A stretch of DNA of 64,000 nucleotides, taken from Hymenobacter roseosalivarius DSM 11622 (lineage in GTDB: Bacteria > Bacteroidota > Bacteroidia > Cytophagales > Hymenobacteraceae). A model generated the notes under the pieces. It saw only the letters and a list, made by a program, of their open reading frames with translations, was not told the origin of the DNA and made no database searches. Positions within the stretch are counted from its first letter, which is position 1. The number at the start of each line of letters is the position of its first letter. Made by a program: the position numbers and the translations under genes. The DNA lies in contig NZ_FWWW01000039.1 in the NCBI RefSeq assembly GCF_900176135.1, positions 99,055 through 163,054 of the forward strand, read 5' to 3'. This document shows, piece after piece, positions 1 to 8,838 of the stretch.

Positions 1-199
1 GTGGAGGTCTTGTTCTGATAAGCGCTGCTTACTACCAGCGGAAGTAGGTAGAGCCTTGGCCGGAAAGAAAGAGAGTGGGGATGAAGCTGCGTGTAGAAGT
101 AGGATAGTGGCTCCTGCTTCTATAGCAAAGAAAACCGATTGTAAGATGTAAGCCCGTGCTCAGACGTTGAACGCCATCGCACAAATTTGCCCCCCAGCA

Positions 200-778
200 C
201 TAGTCCAGCACGCGTCCGGCCGCTGAATAGCGCAACGTGTCGAACAGCACCAGCTTTTGTACACCTTTCACTTCGTACTCTGAAAGCTTGCCATTATGCA
301 AACGCAGCAAGAGTCGCTTTTCAGAATAGAAAAGCGGGTTATCTTGTTGAATAGTAGCAGTTAGTAATTGCACCTTATCAGCTTTAGTTTCTATGAAGAG
401 CATAGTTACAGGTGCTTTATCATCCCTATCTGCTTGATACACCGTGCGGGAACCGCCTTGCCATTTATCTTGATGCATTATTTTATATGCATCACGCAGA
501 GCCGGCTTGTTAATGTCAGCCTGGTAAAATATCTGCAGTTCCTTGCTCCACTCTACTTCAGGTACACGAGTAGTCTCTATTTGCCCCCCACGCAGCATCA
601 CGCGCTTTTCTACGGCCGGATTGCGCCGTGTCAGCTCCTGGGTTTGAGCATCCAGAAAAGCCTTGATATCGAAATACCTAGGCCTGCGCGTCTCCTGCGT
701 CGAAGTTGGGCCCGCCGCTTCAGTCCCACAGGCCGAAACCAGAGCGAGTATTCCCAGCAGCCAGGAAGCCCTACGCAT
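200..778 (-). CDS. Hypothetical lipoprotein downstream of gpmI
   Basis: The 192-residue product begins with a lipoprotein signal: a basic start (MRRAS), a hydrophobic core, and a lipobox ending LVSAC near residue 17, so it is probably a lipid-anchored envelope protein. The rest is soluble and I do not recognise a family. Residues 30-60 are charged and the second half looks beta-rich. Its start overlaps the last bases of gpmI by 8 bp on the same strand, so the two are probably co-transcribed and translationally coupled. The word GGGGGGCAA is read here as Gly-Gly-Gln. The gene is convincing; the function is unknown. Confidence 0.75.
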   Translation of the reverse strand: MRRASWLLGILALVSACGTEAAGPTSTQETRRPRYFDIKAFLDAQTQELTRRNPAVEKRVMLRGGQIETTRVPEVEWSKELQIFYQADINKPALRDAYKIMHQDKWQGGSRTVYQADRDDKAPVTMLFIETKADKVQLLTATIQQDNPLFYSEKRLLLRLHNGKLSEYEVKGVQKLVLFDTLRYSAAGRVLD

Positions 779-2324
779 TAGTAGTGCTCATGGTGGCAGC
801 GGGTTGTAGTAGCGATTGGCCCGTCATGACAGTCGGCTGCGGTATTCCCATAAGCGCCAGCACGGTAGGTGCGATGTCACCGAGCTTTCCATCAGCCAGC
901 GTACCACGGTACGTAGTATCGGCCAAAATGCAGGGCACCAGGTTGGTCGTGTGGGCCGTATTGGGTGTACCGTCGGGGTTAATCATCATGTCAGCGTTGC
1001 CGTGGTCGGCAATCACAATGCAGGCGTAGCCACTGGCCAGAGCGGCCTCTACTACGTCTTTCGTACAGGTATCTACGGTTTCCACGGCTTTCACCGCTGC
1101 CTCAAATATGCCCGTATGCCCCACCATATCGGGATTGGCGAAGTTGAGCACTACAAAATCGGCTGAGCGAGCTAGCAGCTCCGGCACCAGCGCGTCGCGC
1201 AGGTCGTAGGCGCTCATCTCCGGTTGCAGGTCGTAGGTGGCTACCTTGGGGGAGGGACGCATAATACGGGTTTCGCCCGCGAATTCCGTTTCGCGGCCGC
1301 CGGAGAAGAAAAACGTAACGTGCGGATACTTCTCCGTTTCAGCAATACGAATCTGGGTTTTGCCCGTCGCGGCCAATACTTCGCCCAGCGTATCATTCAG
1401 GTTATCCTTCTCAAAAATCGCCGTCACACCCGTAAAGGTGGCGTCGTAGTTCGTGAGGGTGAGATAATGCAGGTTGAGCCGGTGCATGTTGAAGGCGTGA
1501 AAATCCTGCTGGGTTAGCGCCTGCGTGATTTCCCGGCCCCGGTCGGTGCGGAAGTTGAAGCAGATAACCACGTCACCTTCCTGAATGGTGGCAATCGGCT
1601 GACCATCAGCGCCTACCTTCACGATGGGCAGCAGAAATTCATCCGTCACGCCTTCCTTATAAGAGTCGAGCATACTCTGAATCAGGTTTTGTGAAGGAGT
1701 GCCTATGCCGTTTACCAGCAAGTCATACGCTACTTTAACCCGTTCCCAACGGTTGTCGCGGTCCATGGCATAGTAGCGACCTACGATGGTCGCAATCTTG
1801 GCGCTGTTACGCTCCAGGTGCTGCTCCAGGTCATTGACGTAGTTCACCCCACCTTTAGGGTCAGTGTCGCGGCCATCGGTGAAGGCGTGAATGAATACTT
1901 TGTGCACATCAGCATCGTGCGCCAGCCTGCAAAGGGCTTTCAGATGTTCGATATGCGAGTGTACGCCCCCATCGGACAGTAACCCCATGAAGTGTAGGTT
2001 CTTGCCGTTAGTGCGGGCGTACTCAAACGCCTTTTCCAACGCGGGCACCGTTCCCAGTTTCCGCTCCCGGATAGTTTTATTGACTCGCACCAGATCCTGA
2101 TACACCACGCGGCCGGCCCCAATATTCATGTGGCCTACTTCCGAGTTGCCCATTTGCCCATTGGGTAAGCCTACGGCCTCGCCTGAAGCCTGAAGCCGAC
2201 TGTGCGGGAAACGCTGAAAAAGAGAGTCAACGAAGGGAGTCTGAGCAGCATCAATGGCCGAAACGGCTTTGTTTTGAGCCAGACCCCAACCATCCAGAAT
2301 AACGAGCAACACCTGTTTGTTCAT
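771..2324 (-). CDS. gpmI: 2,3-bisphosphoglycerate-independent phosphoglycerate mutase
   Basis: This enzyme interconverts 3-phosphoglycerate and 2-phosphoglycerate in glycolysis and gluconeogenesis, using two metal ions (Mn in many bacteria). The 517 residues match the usual family length. Visible motifs in order are LVILDGWG (Asp11, metal), GNSEVGHMN (Ser61, the phosphoserine nucleophile), HAFTDGRDTDP, FNFRTDRGREI, EKYPHVTFF, and the metal-binding NPDMVGHTG and IADHGNAD near the C-terminus. It is the upstream gene of a pair with the overlapping lipoprotein gene. It is transcribed divergently from the DUF4783 genes, sharing an AT-rich intergenic region of about 150 bp. Confidence 0.97.
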   Translation of the reverse strand: MNKQVLLVILDGWGLAQNKAVSAIDAAQTPFVDSLFQRFPHSRLQASGEAVGLPNGQMGNSEVGHMNIGAGRVVYQDLVRVNKTIRERKLGTVPALEKAFEYARTNGKNLHFMGLLSDGGVHSHIEHLKALCRLAHDADVHKVFIHAFTDGRDTDPKGGVNYVNDLEQHLERNSAKIATIVGRYYAMDRDNRWERVKVAYDLLVNGIGTPSQNLIQSMLDSYKEGVTDEFLLPIVKVGADGQPIATIQEGDVVICFNFRTDRGREITQALTQQDFHAFNMHRLNLHYLTLTNYDATFTGVTAIFEKDNLNDTLGEVLAATGKTQIRIAETEKYPHVTFFFSGGRETEFAGETRIMRPSPKVATYDLQPEMSAYDLRDALVPELLARSADFVVLNFANPDMVGHTGIFEAAVKAVETVDTCTKDVVEAALASGYACIVIADHGNADMMINPDGTPNTAHTTNLVPCILADTTYRGTLADGKLGDIAPTVLALMGIPQPTVMTGQSLLQPAATMSTTNA

Positions 2325-2443
2325 ACCTACAAAGATAAGGGCAGCGACCCGAACCCCAGATTGTGTTCTTCCGGGATGATTTCAATTATCTTAGTGCTGG
2401 TGCAAATTAGTGGGGGAATAAATCAATTTATTGTCTATTGGCA

Positions 2444-2451
2444 TAGTTTTG
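2444..2451 (+). promoter_or_regulatory. Possible Bacteroidota -7 box for the DUF4783/nadC cluster
   Basis: TAGTTTTG fits the Bacteroidota -7 consensus TAnnTTTG and lies about 30 bases before the ATG at 2481. I do not see a well-placed TTG -33 element, so this is only a candidate. Confidence 0.3.
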
Positions 2452-2480
2452 GAGTTATTCGTTTCGTACTTTCCCTCTAT

Positions 2481-2879
2481 ATGAGACGCAACGTTTTTCG
2501 GGCTTGCCTGCTGGTTTGGCTAGGACTACTCTCCATAGCAAGCTACGCGCAAAGCGAAACCTTTGGGGCCGTTCGAGGCGCTATCCGTAATGGTTCGGCC
2601 CAAGAATTAGCGCCTTACTTAGGTGCGAAGGTAGAAGTGGGCTACGACGGGGATAAGAACAGCTACAGCGCTGCTGAAGCCGAATCGGTTCTCAAAAACT
2701 TTTTCACTAAAAACCCTCCTGCCGCTTTTGACTTTATACATCAGGGAAGCAGTAACGAGGGGACAAAGTATGCCATTGGTAAATACACGGGCAAAAATGG
2801 TACCTATCGGGTGTTCGTTAAGATGAAACCTGGCAGTGGCTCACCCACCATCGACACGATTGACTTCACTCAGGAATAA
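2481..2879 (+). CDS. DUF4783 family secreted protein, copy 1
   Basis: The open frame extends upstream, but the ATG at 2481 is preferred because it begins a clean signal peptide (MRRNVFRACLLVWLGLL, with cleavage near SYAQ). The 132-residue product matches DUF4783: a small NTF2-like fold with GAIRNGSAQELAPYLG, YSAAEAESVLKNFFTKNPP, FIHQGSSNEGTKYAIG and a final beta strand VFVKMK. Function is unknown; the family is typical of Bacteroidota. It is followed after 45 bp by a paralogue of identical length, so the pair arose by tandem duplication. Expected location is the periplasm. Confidence 0.85.
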   Translation: MRRNVFRACLLVWLGLLSIASYAQSETFGAVRGAIRNGSAQELAPYLGAKVEVGYDGDKNSYSAAEAESVLKNFFTKNPPAAFDFIHQGSSNEGTKYAIGKYTGKNGTYRVFVKMKPGSGSPTIDTIDFTQE

Positions 2880-2924
2880 CGGCCGGGCAACCGGCCTGGT
2901 ATAACCAGATAAAGAATTTTTTAT

Positions 2925-3323
2925 ATGAAACGAATATTACTCCAGCTCTGCGCCATCCTATGGTTTGCTTTGCTGGCTGTTGGAGTACAAGCCCAGGGGG
3001 AGTCGCTGGGGGCTGTTAAGGGGGCAATTCGTAATGGCTCGGCCCGCGACCTTTCCCAATTCTTTGGCCCTACGGTGGAGCTGGCCTTCGATGGTGACAA
3101 GCAAAGCTATAGCGCTACCCAGGCGGAGTTTGTCATGAAGGATTTCTTCGCCAAAAACTCGCCCGCCAGCTTTGAGTACGATCACCAAAAAACCAGCGCC
3201 GAAAGCATTCAATATGCTGCTGGCAAATACATTGGCAAAACAGGATCCTACCAGGTATTTGTGCAAATGAAGCCTATCGGTGGTGCCTTAGTCATTGACT
3301 CAATTAATTTCACGAAGGAATAA
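2925..3323 (+). CDS. DUF4783 family secreted protein, copy 2
   Basis: This is a second 132-residue DUF4783 protein, with signal peptide MKRILLQLCAILWFALLAV and cleavage near VQAQ. It aligns end to end with its neighbour: GAIRNGSARDLSQFFG, YSATQAEFVMKDFFAKNSP, QYAAGKYIGKTGSYQVFVQMKP. The two copies keep the same hydrophobic pattern but differ at many positions, so the duplication is not recent. The gene is followed by a rho-independent terminator and then nadC. Function is unknown. Confidence 0.87.
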   Translation: MKRILLQLCAILWFALLAVGVQAQGESLGAVKGAIRNGSARDLSQFFGPTVELAFDGDKQSYSATQAEFVMKDFFAKNSPASFEYDHQKTSAESIQYAAGKYIGKTGSYQVFVQMKPIGGALVIDSINFTKE

Positions 3324-3370
3324 AGCGTATGCGGCTGGCTTATTTGCCAGGCTCCGTTGATACATTTCAA

Positions 3371-3405
3371 ACCCAGCATCCGGCCGATGCTGGGTTTGTT
3401 GTTTT
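3371..3405 (+). terminator. Rho-independent terminator after DUF4783 genes
   Basis: The stem ACCCAGCATC / GATGCTGGGT with a short GC loop is followed by TTTGTTGTTTT. It separates the DUF4783 genes from nadC. Confidence 0.8.
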
Positions 3406-3429
3406 AAGGCTTATTCAGCAGTTGGCAGC

Positions 3430-3498
3430 TTGCACGGTGCGAAGTGCCTTTAGGGCAGAGGCTTTGTCAGGGGCTTTTTCTATTTTTGCACCGTGCAA
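3430..3498. promoter_or_regulatory. Inverted repeat upstream of and over the nadC start
   Basis: TTGCACGGTGC (3430-3440) and GCACCGTGCAA (3488-3498) are exact reverse complements. The second lies inside a 17-bp near-palindrome, TTTTGCACCGTGCAAAA (3484-3500), that contains the GTG start codon of nadC. The arrangement could be a repressor operator or an mRNA structure hiding the start codon. It does not resemble the NrtR or NadR sites I know, so no regulator is proposed. Confidence 0.4.
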
Positions 3499-4353
3499 AA
3501 TGCTCTCTACCTCACGCCTGAAGCTATATCCACGTTTATCCGCATGGCCTTGGCCGAAGATGTGGGCGACGGCGACCATTCTTCTCTCGCTTCCATCCCG
3601 GCGGATGCTCAGAACCGAGCCCACTTATTAGTGAAAGATGATGGCGTACTGGCCGGTGTCGCCTTGGCTCACCACATTTTTCGCGCCGTCGATCCTGACT
3701 TGCGGGTGGAAGAGCTGCTGAGCGACGGGGCCCGGGTTCAGGAGGGTAATATTGCCTTCCGGGTGGAGGGGCGCTCCCAGAGTATTCTGACGGCGGAGCG
3801 GCTGGTGCTTAATTGTATGCAGCGCATGAGCGGCATTGCCACCCATACGGCTCATTTGACCAGCCTGCTGACGGGTACGCGTGCCCAACTGCTCGACACG
3901 CGCAAAACCACGCCTAATTTTCGTCTGTGCGAGAAATGGGCCGTGCTGATTGGCGGGGGCGTGAATCACCGCTATGGCCTGTTTGACCAGATTATTCTCA
4001 AGGATAACCACGTAGACTACGCCGGCGGTATTCGGGCGGCAATTGAAGCGACGCATGCTTATTTGAAGCGCACGGGTCGCCAACTGCCGATTGAAATAGA
4101 AACCCGGACGCTGGCCGAAGTGCAGGAAGCACTCGATACAGGCGGCATCGACCGTATTATGCTTGATAATATGCCCCCCAGCCAGCTGCGGGAAGCAGTA
4201 GCGCTTATTGGGGGGCGTTTTCCCACGGAGGCATCGGGCGGAATCACGGAGGAAACGATTGCCGCGGTAGCTGCTACGGGCGTCGACTTTATTTCCGTTG
4301 GGGCCCTTACTCATTCGCTTAAAAGCCTGGATCTGAGTCTTAAAGCGTATTAA
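3493..4353 (+). CDS. nadC: Nicotinate-nucleotide pyrophosphorylase (carboxylating)
   Basis: Quinolinate phosphoribosyltransferase converts quinolinate and PRPP to nicotinate mononucleotide, CO2 and pyrophosphate in de novo NAD synthesis. The 286 residues are the normal length. Motifs visible include AEDVGDGDHSS, LNCMQRMSGIATHT, DTRKTTPNFRLCEKWAV, GGGVNHRYGLFDQIILKDNH, IEIETRTLAEVQ, IMLDNM, EASGGI and ISVGALTHS. The start is a GTG: the nearby ATG at 3500 is out of frame and an in-frame TAG lies at 3451, so no longer start is available. It has its own control region and sits downstream of the DUF4783 terminator. Confidence 0.96.
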   Translation: MQNALYLTPEAISTFIRMALAEDVGDGDHSSLASIPADAQNRAHLLVKDDGVLAGVALAHHIFRAVDPDLRVEELLSDGARVQEGNIAFRVEGRSQSILTAERLVLNCMQRMSGIATHTAHLTSLLTGTRAQLLDTRKTTPNFRLCEKWAVLIGGGVNHRYGLFDQIILKDNHVDYAGGIRAAIEATHAYLKRTGRQLPIEIETRTLAEVQEALDTGGIDRIMLDNMPPSQLREAVALIGGRFPTEASGGITEETIAAVAATGVDFISVGALTHSLKSLDLSLKAY

Positions 4354-4464
4354 ATTCACATGGATAAATGGCCGAATTGTTAAATGGCTGACCGTTCTGC
4401 GCCTTTATTTGAACACTTACCCATTTAGCCATTTAGCTATTCACCCACCCAACCATTTTATTCA

Positions 4465-5088
4465 ATGCAGCAACCTAATCAACGGGGCTTCCGTCAGGCG
4501 CAAGGAGCCGCGCCGCTGGCCATCCGTACCAAGAAATACCAGTTGAGCACCAACACCTACACCCGAATGGCCATGACGCAGGTGTGGAAAAAGGAATGGT
4601 GGTATGCGCTTATCCCGCTGGCCATTGGGCTGTTGCCGGCTCTCATCTGGCCTTCGTGGTGGTGGGTTGGCCTGGCCGTGCTGCTAACCGTGTTGTTTGT
4701 GCTGCTCCGCTCGGCCCAGATTACGAGCGTGACGCAGATGGAGCAAAGCAAGCCGCTTTTTGAGCGCTTTAACTACGAGATTGATCAACGCCAGATTCTG
4801 TTGCGCCTCAATGAAAAGCAGGGGATGAACCTAAACTGGGACATGATTGGTCGGGCCCAGCGCGACACGGAGGGATTCACGATGTGGCTGCGCTCCGGCC
4901 AGGCACCCGATGAGGTGACTGGCTGGCGCCGCTGGATTGCAAGCACCTTCGATGTGCCCGTATTTTTGCTGCTGCCCCTGCGTATTTTTAATTCGCCGAA
5001 CGATATAAAGCTGTTTGATGCTATGCTGCGCCGCAAAAACCTGCTGCCCGTAGCCCCGGTAGCGGCCGCTGACGCGCCGGCGGCGTAA
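4465..5088 (+). CDS. YcxB-like membrane protein
   Basis: The 207-residue product has two hydrophobic helices around residues 48-80 (LIPLAIGLLPALIW, then WVGLAVLLTVLFVLL). A cytoplasmic region follows, with the pattern EIDQRQILLRLN...NLNWDMIGRAQRDTEGFTMW and a late hydrophobic FLLLPLRIF. That layout matches the YcxB-like family of unknown function. The C-terminus is a low-complexity Ala/Pro tail. An alternative Met at residue 36, just before the first helix, is possible. Confidence 0.65.
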   Translation: MQQPNQRGFRQAQGAAPLAIRTKKYQLSTNTYTRMAMTQVWKKEWWYALIPLAIGLLPALIWPSWWWVGLAVLLTVLFVLLRSAQITSVTQMEQSKPLFERFNYEIDQRQILLRLNEKQGMNLNWDMIGRAQRDTEGFTMWLRSGQAPDEVTGWRRWIASTFDVPVFLLLPLRIFNSPNDIKLFDAMLRRKNLLPVAPVAAADAPAA

Positions 5089-5213
5089 CATTTGCCCCCC
5101 AGGGTCGGTAATCCTTACCTGGCAGAATGGTTTGCTGGCTGCCGGCTCAGATGAAGCAAGCAGTTAGGTAGCCCTCCCGCACTCAATCATTAAGCACATA
5201 CTAGTTTAACCCC

Positions 5214-5588
5214 ATGAATAAGAACCTGTTGCTCGCTGGCGTGGCCAGTCTCGCGTTATCAATGTCTGCTTGTAGCAGCGAACCTTCTGCCTTCCGCCCC
5301 GACAAGCAAGTGTCCATCGATCAGGTAGCGCCCGGCTCCCGCACTTCCGACAATTTTGACCAAGGCACGGCCTACGAAACCAACCAGGCAAAAGGCGCCG
5401 CGATTCCGAAGCCGGTTAGCTCGGCCGTAGAAGGTGTTGATGGCCGGCCCAAGCCTTCGGCGGAAGCCAGTATCTCGGCTAATGCCGAGGAAGCGATGCG
5501 TACAAATAGAAAAAAAGAAGCCGCCAAGATCAACGCTAAGCCCAGCCAGGCCGATACCATGGCAAATGGCAGCGAGATTCAGCGCTAA
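5214..5588 (+). CDS. Small hypothetical lipoprotein
   Basis: This 124-residue protein has signal MNKNLLLAGVASLALSMSAC, with a lipobox at Cys20. The rest is hydrophilic and probably disordered: many Ala, Lys, Glu and Pro, no further hydrophobic segments, and AEEAMRTNRKKEAAKIN near the end. I recognise no family. It is transcribed alone and ends at a clear terminator. Confidence 0.7.
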   Translation: MNKNLLLAGVASLALSMSACSSEPSAFRPDKQVSIDQVAPGSRTSDNFDQGTAYETNQAKGAAIPKPVSSAVEGVDGRPKPSAEASISANAEEAMRTNRKKEAAKINAKPSQADTMANGSEIQR

Positions 5589-5617
5589 AGTTTAAGCATC
5601 TTGTATTTAACACCTTA

Positions 5618-5664
5618 GCAATAGCCGCCATTGGCATAAGGCCAACGGCGGCTATTGTTTTAGC
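5618..5664 (+). terminator. Rho-independent terminator
   Basis: The stem CAATAGCCGCC / GGCGGCTATTG, with a loop that itself contains TTGGC/GCCAA, is followed by TTTTA. Confidence 0.8.
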
Positions 5665-5834
5665 TGGCTGCCTTAGCCACCTCCGAGGGGCAAAATTGTC
5701 TGCTTACAACGACCTGTCTAAATAAGTAGCAACAGGAAAGCAATGATTTATTTGTAACATTGTTGCAGGTTTTGCCGGCTATTGGTTTTCGGAACTTATT
5801 GGCTGACCAGCAGGCCTTTTCTTTTAGAGTATTA

Positions 5835-6575
5835 ATGTTACACCCTGCTATTGAGTGGTTTATCGGTTGGTTCGACTCGCCGTATTACCACCTGCTATAC
5901 CGCGACCGTAACGAGGAAGAAGCTAAAGCTTTTATAGATGCTCTGTTGGGACATCTGCGAGTTAAGCCAAACGCGAAGCTGCTCGATTTGGCCTGCGGGA
6001 AAGGCCGCCACTCGGTGTATCTGAGTCAGAAAGGCTACGAGGTTACCGGCGTCGATCTGTCGCCGGAGAGCATCGCCTATGCTCAGGAGTTTGCGCACGC
6101 GCGCCTGCACTTCCATGAGCATGATATGCGCAACCCGCTGCCTTTCGGGTCGTTCGATTTCATCTTTAACCTGTTCACCAGCTTTGGCTATTTCGCCCAC
6201 GAGACTGAAAATATAGTAGCGTTGCGCTCCGCGGCTAAGGCTTTGCGGCCGGGGGGCAAAATGGTGATTGACTTCATGAATACCGAGCGCACACTGCGCG
6301 AGTTAGTACTGGAGGAGGAAAAAACTGTTAGCGACATCACTTTCCACATCACCCGCCGCCTCGACACTGGGTTTATAGTCAAAACGATTCGCTTCCTAGA
6401 CGCGCTGGGGCAGGAGCAGCAATTCGAGGAGCGGGTTCGAGCACTGAGCCTGGACAACTTTGAGGAATATTTTCAAATGGCGGGTCTGCGCCTGGCCGAG
6501 GTGCTGGGCGATTATCAGCTGAGCCCGTACAACGAGGCGCTCAGTCCCCGTATGATCTTCATAGTAAAGAGATAA
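5835..6575 (+). CDS. Class I SAM-dependent methyltransferase
   Basis: About 246 residues from the preferred ATG at 5835; the frame is open from 5760 but the extra N-terminus looks non-native. Motif I is LLDLACGKGRHSVYLSQKG followed by the acidic end of beta-2, VTGVDLSPESI. Then come HDMRNPLPFGSFDFIFNLF and LRPGGKMVIDFMN. It resembles the family of methyltransferases annotated for small molecules of unknown identity. It may be co-transcribed with the ZIP transporter 80 bp downstream. The word GGGGGGCAAA encodes the conserved PGGK. Confidence 0.85.
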   Translation: MLHPAIEWFIGWFDSPYYHLLYRDRNEEEAKAFIDALLGHLRVKPNAKLLDLACGKGRHSVYLSQKGYEVTGVDLSPESIAYAQEFAHARLHFHEHDMRNPLPFGSFDFIFNLFTSFGYFAHETENIVALRSAAKALRPGGKMVIDFMNTERTLRELVLEEEKTVSDITFHITRRLDTGFIVKTIRFLDALGQEQQFEERVRALSLDNFEEYFQMAGLRLAEVLGDYQLSPYNEALSPRMIFIVKR

Positions 6576-6654
6576 AGATGATGAATCAGGTAAGATTGCC
6601 GTATCCTGCTTGACTGTCCACTCCATCAACGCCTATCTAATCAACACATTATCC

Positions 6655-7392
6655 ATGTGGATTGCCGTTCTGCTGCTATTCCTGACCGTGTTGGGTGCGG
6701 GCCTACTCACTCGCCTGTTGCCCACGGCCCGCACCAGCTGGATGAAACCCCTGCTGGCTTTCAGCGGGGCGTATCTGTTTACGCTCACCATCACCCACCT
6801 GCTGCCCGAAGCCTTATTGCTTGTACCCAACAATGAGATGCACCGCATCGGCTACTATGTTCTGGGGGGCTTTTTCGGGCAGTTGTTGCTGGAGGTTTTC
6901 TCGCAGGGCGTCGAGCACGGCCATATTCATCACGACACGGCGCATGATGGGCAGGTACCATTTCTGCTGTTGTTCTCGCTAGTAATTCATTCTTTTCTGG
7001 AAGGCAGCATTCTGGTTAAGCAGCCCGAAGCCACGCCCAGCAACGAGAACTTTTATGCTATTCTGGGGGGCGTGGCCCTGCATCACATTCCGGCCGCTTT
7101 TGCCCTGATGGCGGCTTTACTGTTGCGGCTGCACAGTTTTAAGCGGGCCCTACCGTATCTGGTGCTGTTCGCGCTGGCCGCGCCCATAGGCATTGTAGTC
7201 AGCAACTATGTGGTGCTGGAGGAGCTGATGTCCAGTGGCTTGTACGCCGCGCTGCTGGGCCTGGTAGCAGGCAATTTTCTGCACGTATCCACCACCATTC
7301 TCTTCGAGACCAGCCCTGAGCATCGGCTCAACTGGCCTAAGCTCGGCGCTACGCTAGCCGGCACGCTGCTGGCGCTGGCCATTGATGTGTAG
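6655..7392 (+). CDS. ZIP family divalent metal transporter
   Basis: About 245 residues from the preferred ATG at 6655. The protein is membrane-embedded with about eight helices. The ZIP signatures in helices IV and V are recognisable: HSFLEGSIL and LHHIPAAFALMAALLLR carry the His and Glu residues that line the metal site. A His-rich stretch EHGHIHHD lies in the preceding loop. It probably imports zinc or a related divalent cation at the inner membrane. Two copies of the GGGGGGC word fall in this gene (6864, 7065). Confidence 0.88.
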   Translation: MWIAVLLLFLTVLGAGLLTRLLPTARTSWMKPLLAFSGAYLFTLTITHLLPEALLLVPNNEMHRIGYYVLGGFFGQLLLEVFSQGVEHGHIHHDTAHDGQVPFLLLFSLVIHSFLEGSILVKQPEATPSNENFYAILGGVALHHIPAAFALMAALLLRLHSFKRALPYLVLFALAAPIGIVVSNYVVLEELMSSGLYAALLGLVAGNFLHVSTTILFETSPEHRLNWPKLGATLAGTLLALAIDV

Positions 7393-7404
7393 CCGTAACG
7401 GCCA

Positions 7405-7728
7405 CTACAGATCTACTAGCGGGCCGGATTTATTCAGATAATACTCCAGCTGGGCAACGCGGGCGCGCTGCCGGGCTAGCTCGGTTTGTAGCTCCAGCAG
7501 GCGGTGGCGCATGGCCAACACAATGTCGATGCCTTCCGCGCTCAGCCCTAGCTCATGGCGCAGGCGGGCCAACCGGGCCAGATTATCAGGCTCGGCGCGG
7601 AGTGTATCGGGTGCCTCGGCGGGATGCAGCAGGCCGAGGTCTACAAACGCATGCAGGTCCGGCTCGCTCAGGCCGTAGCGCGTGGCGCAGTCGTGGAAGG
7701 TGATAGTGATGATGGACAACGTTTCCAT
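7405..7728 (-). CDS. cbpM: Chaperone modulator CbpM
   Basis: A 107-residue MerR-HTH-like protein of the CbpM family, which binds the J-domain of CbpA and inhibits it. The N-terminal part has CATRYGLSEPDLHAFVDLGLL and LARLARLRHELGLSAEGIDIVL, with a C-terminal helix LLELQTELARQRARVAQLE likely to form a coiled coil. It lies 45 bp downstream of a CbpA-type gene on the same strand, which is the expected partner. Confidence 0.85.
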   Translation of the reverse strand: METLSIITITFHDCATRYGLSEPDLHAFVDLGLLHPAEAPDTLRAEPDNLARLARLRHELGLSAEGIDIVLAMRHRLLELQTELARQRARVAQLEYYLNKSGPLVDL

Positions 7729-7773
7729 AGCAGATAATAAATAGCGGGTGGCAACGGCAAGGGCTAAAGGAGG

Positions 7774-8721
7774 TTAAGCAGCTTCGCCCCGAAGCTGCGC
7801 CAGCTGCCGGAACAGCTCTTTCTCTGTATTTGTGAGGTGCTGCGGCAACGTCAGATCAAGCCGCAGATACAGGTCGCCGAACTGGCCGGGCTGCTTATAA
7901 ATCGGAAAGCCTTTGCCTCGCAGACGTAGGCGCGTGCCGTTCTGCGTTTCAGGCTTCACATTGATTTTAACCGGCCCCGACAGCGTCTCGACCACCTGCT
8001 GCCCACCCAGCAGAGCGGTATAAATGCTCACTGGCACATCCAGCGTGAGGTCGGCGCCGGTGCGGGTGTAGCGCGGGTCGGGGGCTATGCGGAACGTAAT
8101 GTAGAGCGAGCCGGCCGGGCCACCATTGCGGCCGGACGCACCCTGGTCGCGCAGCCGGATAGTCTGGCCATCTTCGACGCCGGGCTGAATGTTGATGCGC
8201 AGCTTTTTGCCATTCACGGTGAGCGTGCGCGGGCCGCCTTCGTAGGCTTCGGCCAGCGTTAACTCTAGCTCGGCCTGATAATCCTGGCCGGCGCTGGCCC
8301 TGGCAGAATGCCCCCCAGCACGGCCATCGCCCTCCATACCACCAAAAATGGAGCTGAAGAAATCGGAGAAATCGGTGTTGCCAAAAGGGTCGCCGCCCCC
8401 GGCCTGGCCGTAGCCGCCAAAGCCTCCGGGCTGCCCGTACTGCGACCAGTCGAAGCCTCCCCCGCCGGGCCGGCCGCCCCCGGCGGTTTGTTGGTAGCGC
8501 TGCCAGTCGGCGCCTAGCTGGTCGTATTTACGGCGCTTTTCCTCGTCGCTCAGTACTTCGTGGGCCTCATTTATCTCTTTAAACTTGCGCTCAGCCTCCG
8601 CATTATTGGGGTTCACGTCAGGGTGATACTGACGGGCCAGCTTGCGGTAAGCCTTCTTGATCTGGTCGGTAGTAGCCGATTTGTCCAGTCCTAACACTTT
8701 GTAATAATCCTTGTAGTCCAC
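7774..8721 (-). CDS. cbpA: CbpA-type DnaJ co-chaperone
   Basis: 315 residues. The J-domain occupies residues 1-70 ([20 protein letters not shown], with the HPD motif in RQYHPDVNP). A Gly-rich linker (about residues 75-125) and two C-terminal substrate-binding domains follow. No cysteine-rich zinc domain is present, so it is the CbpA/DnaJ-B type rather than DnaJ itself. It would stimulate DnaK ATPase activity. The modulator cbpM follows in the same operon. Confidence 0.92.
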   Translation of the reverse strand: MDYKDYYKVLGLDKSATTDQIKKAYRKLARQYHPDVNPNNAEAERKFKEINEAHEVLSDEEKRRKYDQLGADWQRYQQTAGGGRPGGGGFDWSQYGQPGGFGGYGQAGGGDPFGNTDFSDFFSSIFGGMEGDGRAGGHSARASAGQDYQAELELTLAEAYEGGPRTLTVNGKKLRINIQPGVEDGQTIRLRDQGASGRNGGPAGSLYITFRIAPDPRYTRTGADLTLDVPVSIYTALLGGQQVVETLSGPVKINVKPETQNGTRLRLRGKGFPIYKQPGQFGDLYLRLDLTLPQHLTNTEKELFRQLAQLRGEAA

Positions 8722-8838
8722 TTCGTGAGTTGATGATGGTTGAATACTGAATATTAACTGAATAAACTGCCCCAGCTCTTAGATGTCAACTTACGAGCGC
8801 CGGTAGCCTGAAGTAGAATCCAGCATACATCAAGCAGC

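Noticed and set aside
1..199. Gene at the left edge
   Set aside because: No frame with a recognisable product could be followed in the first 199 bases; the only item seen is one iterated word at 189.
368..1029. Open frames on the + strand within gpmI and the lipoprotein gene
   Set aside because: They are antisense to two well-supported minus-strand genes and show no protein-family pattern.
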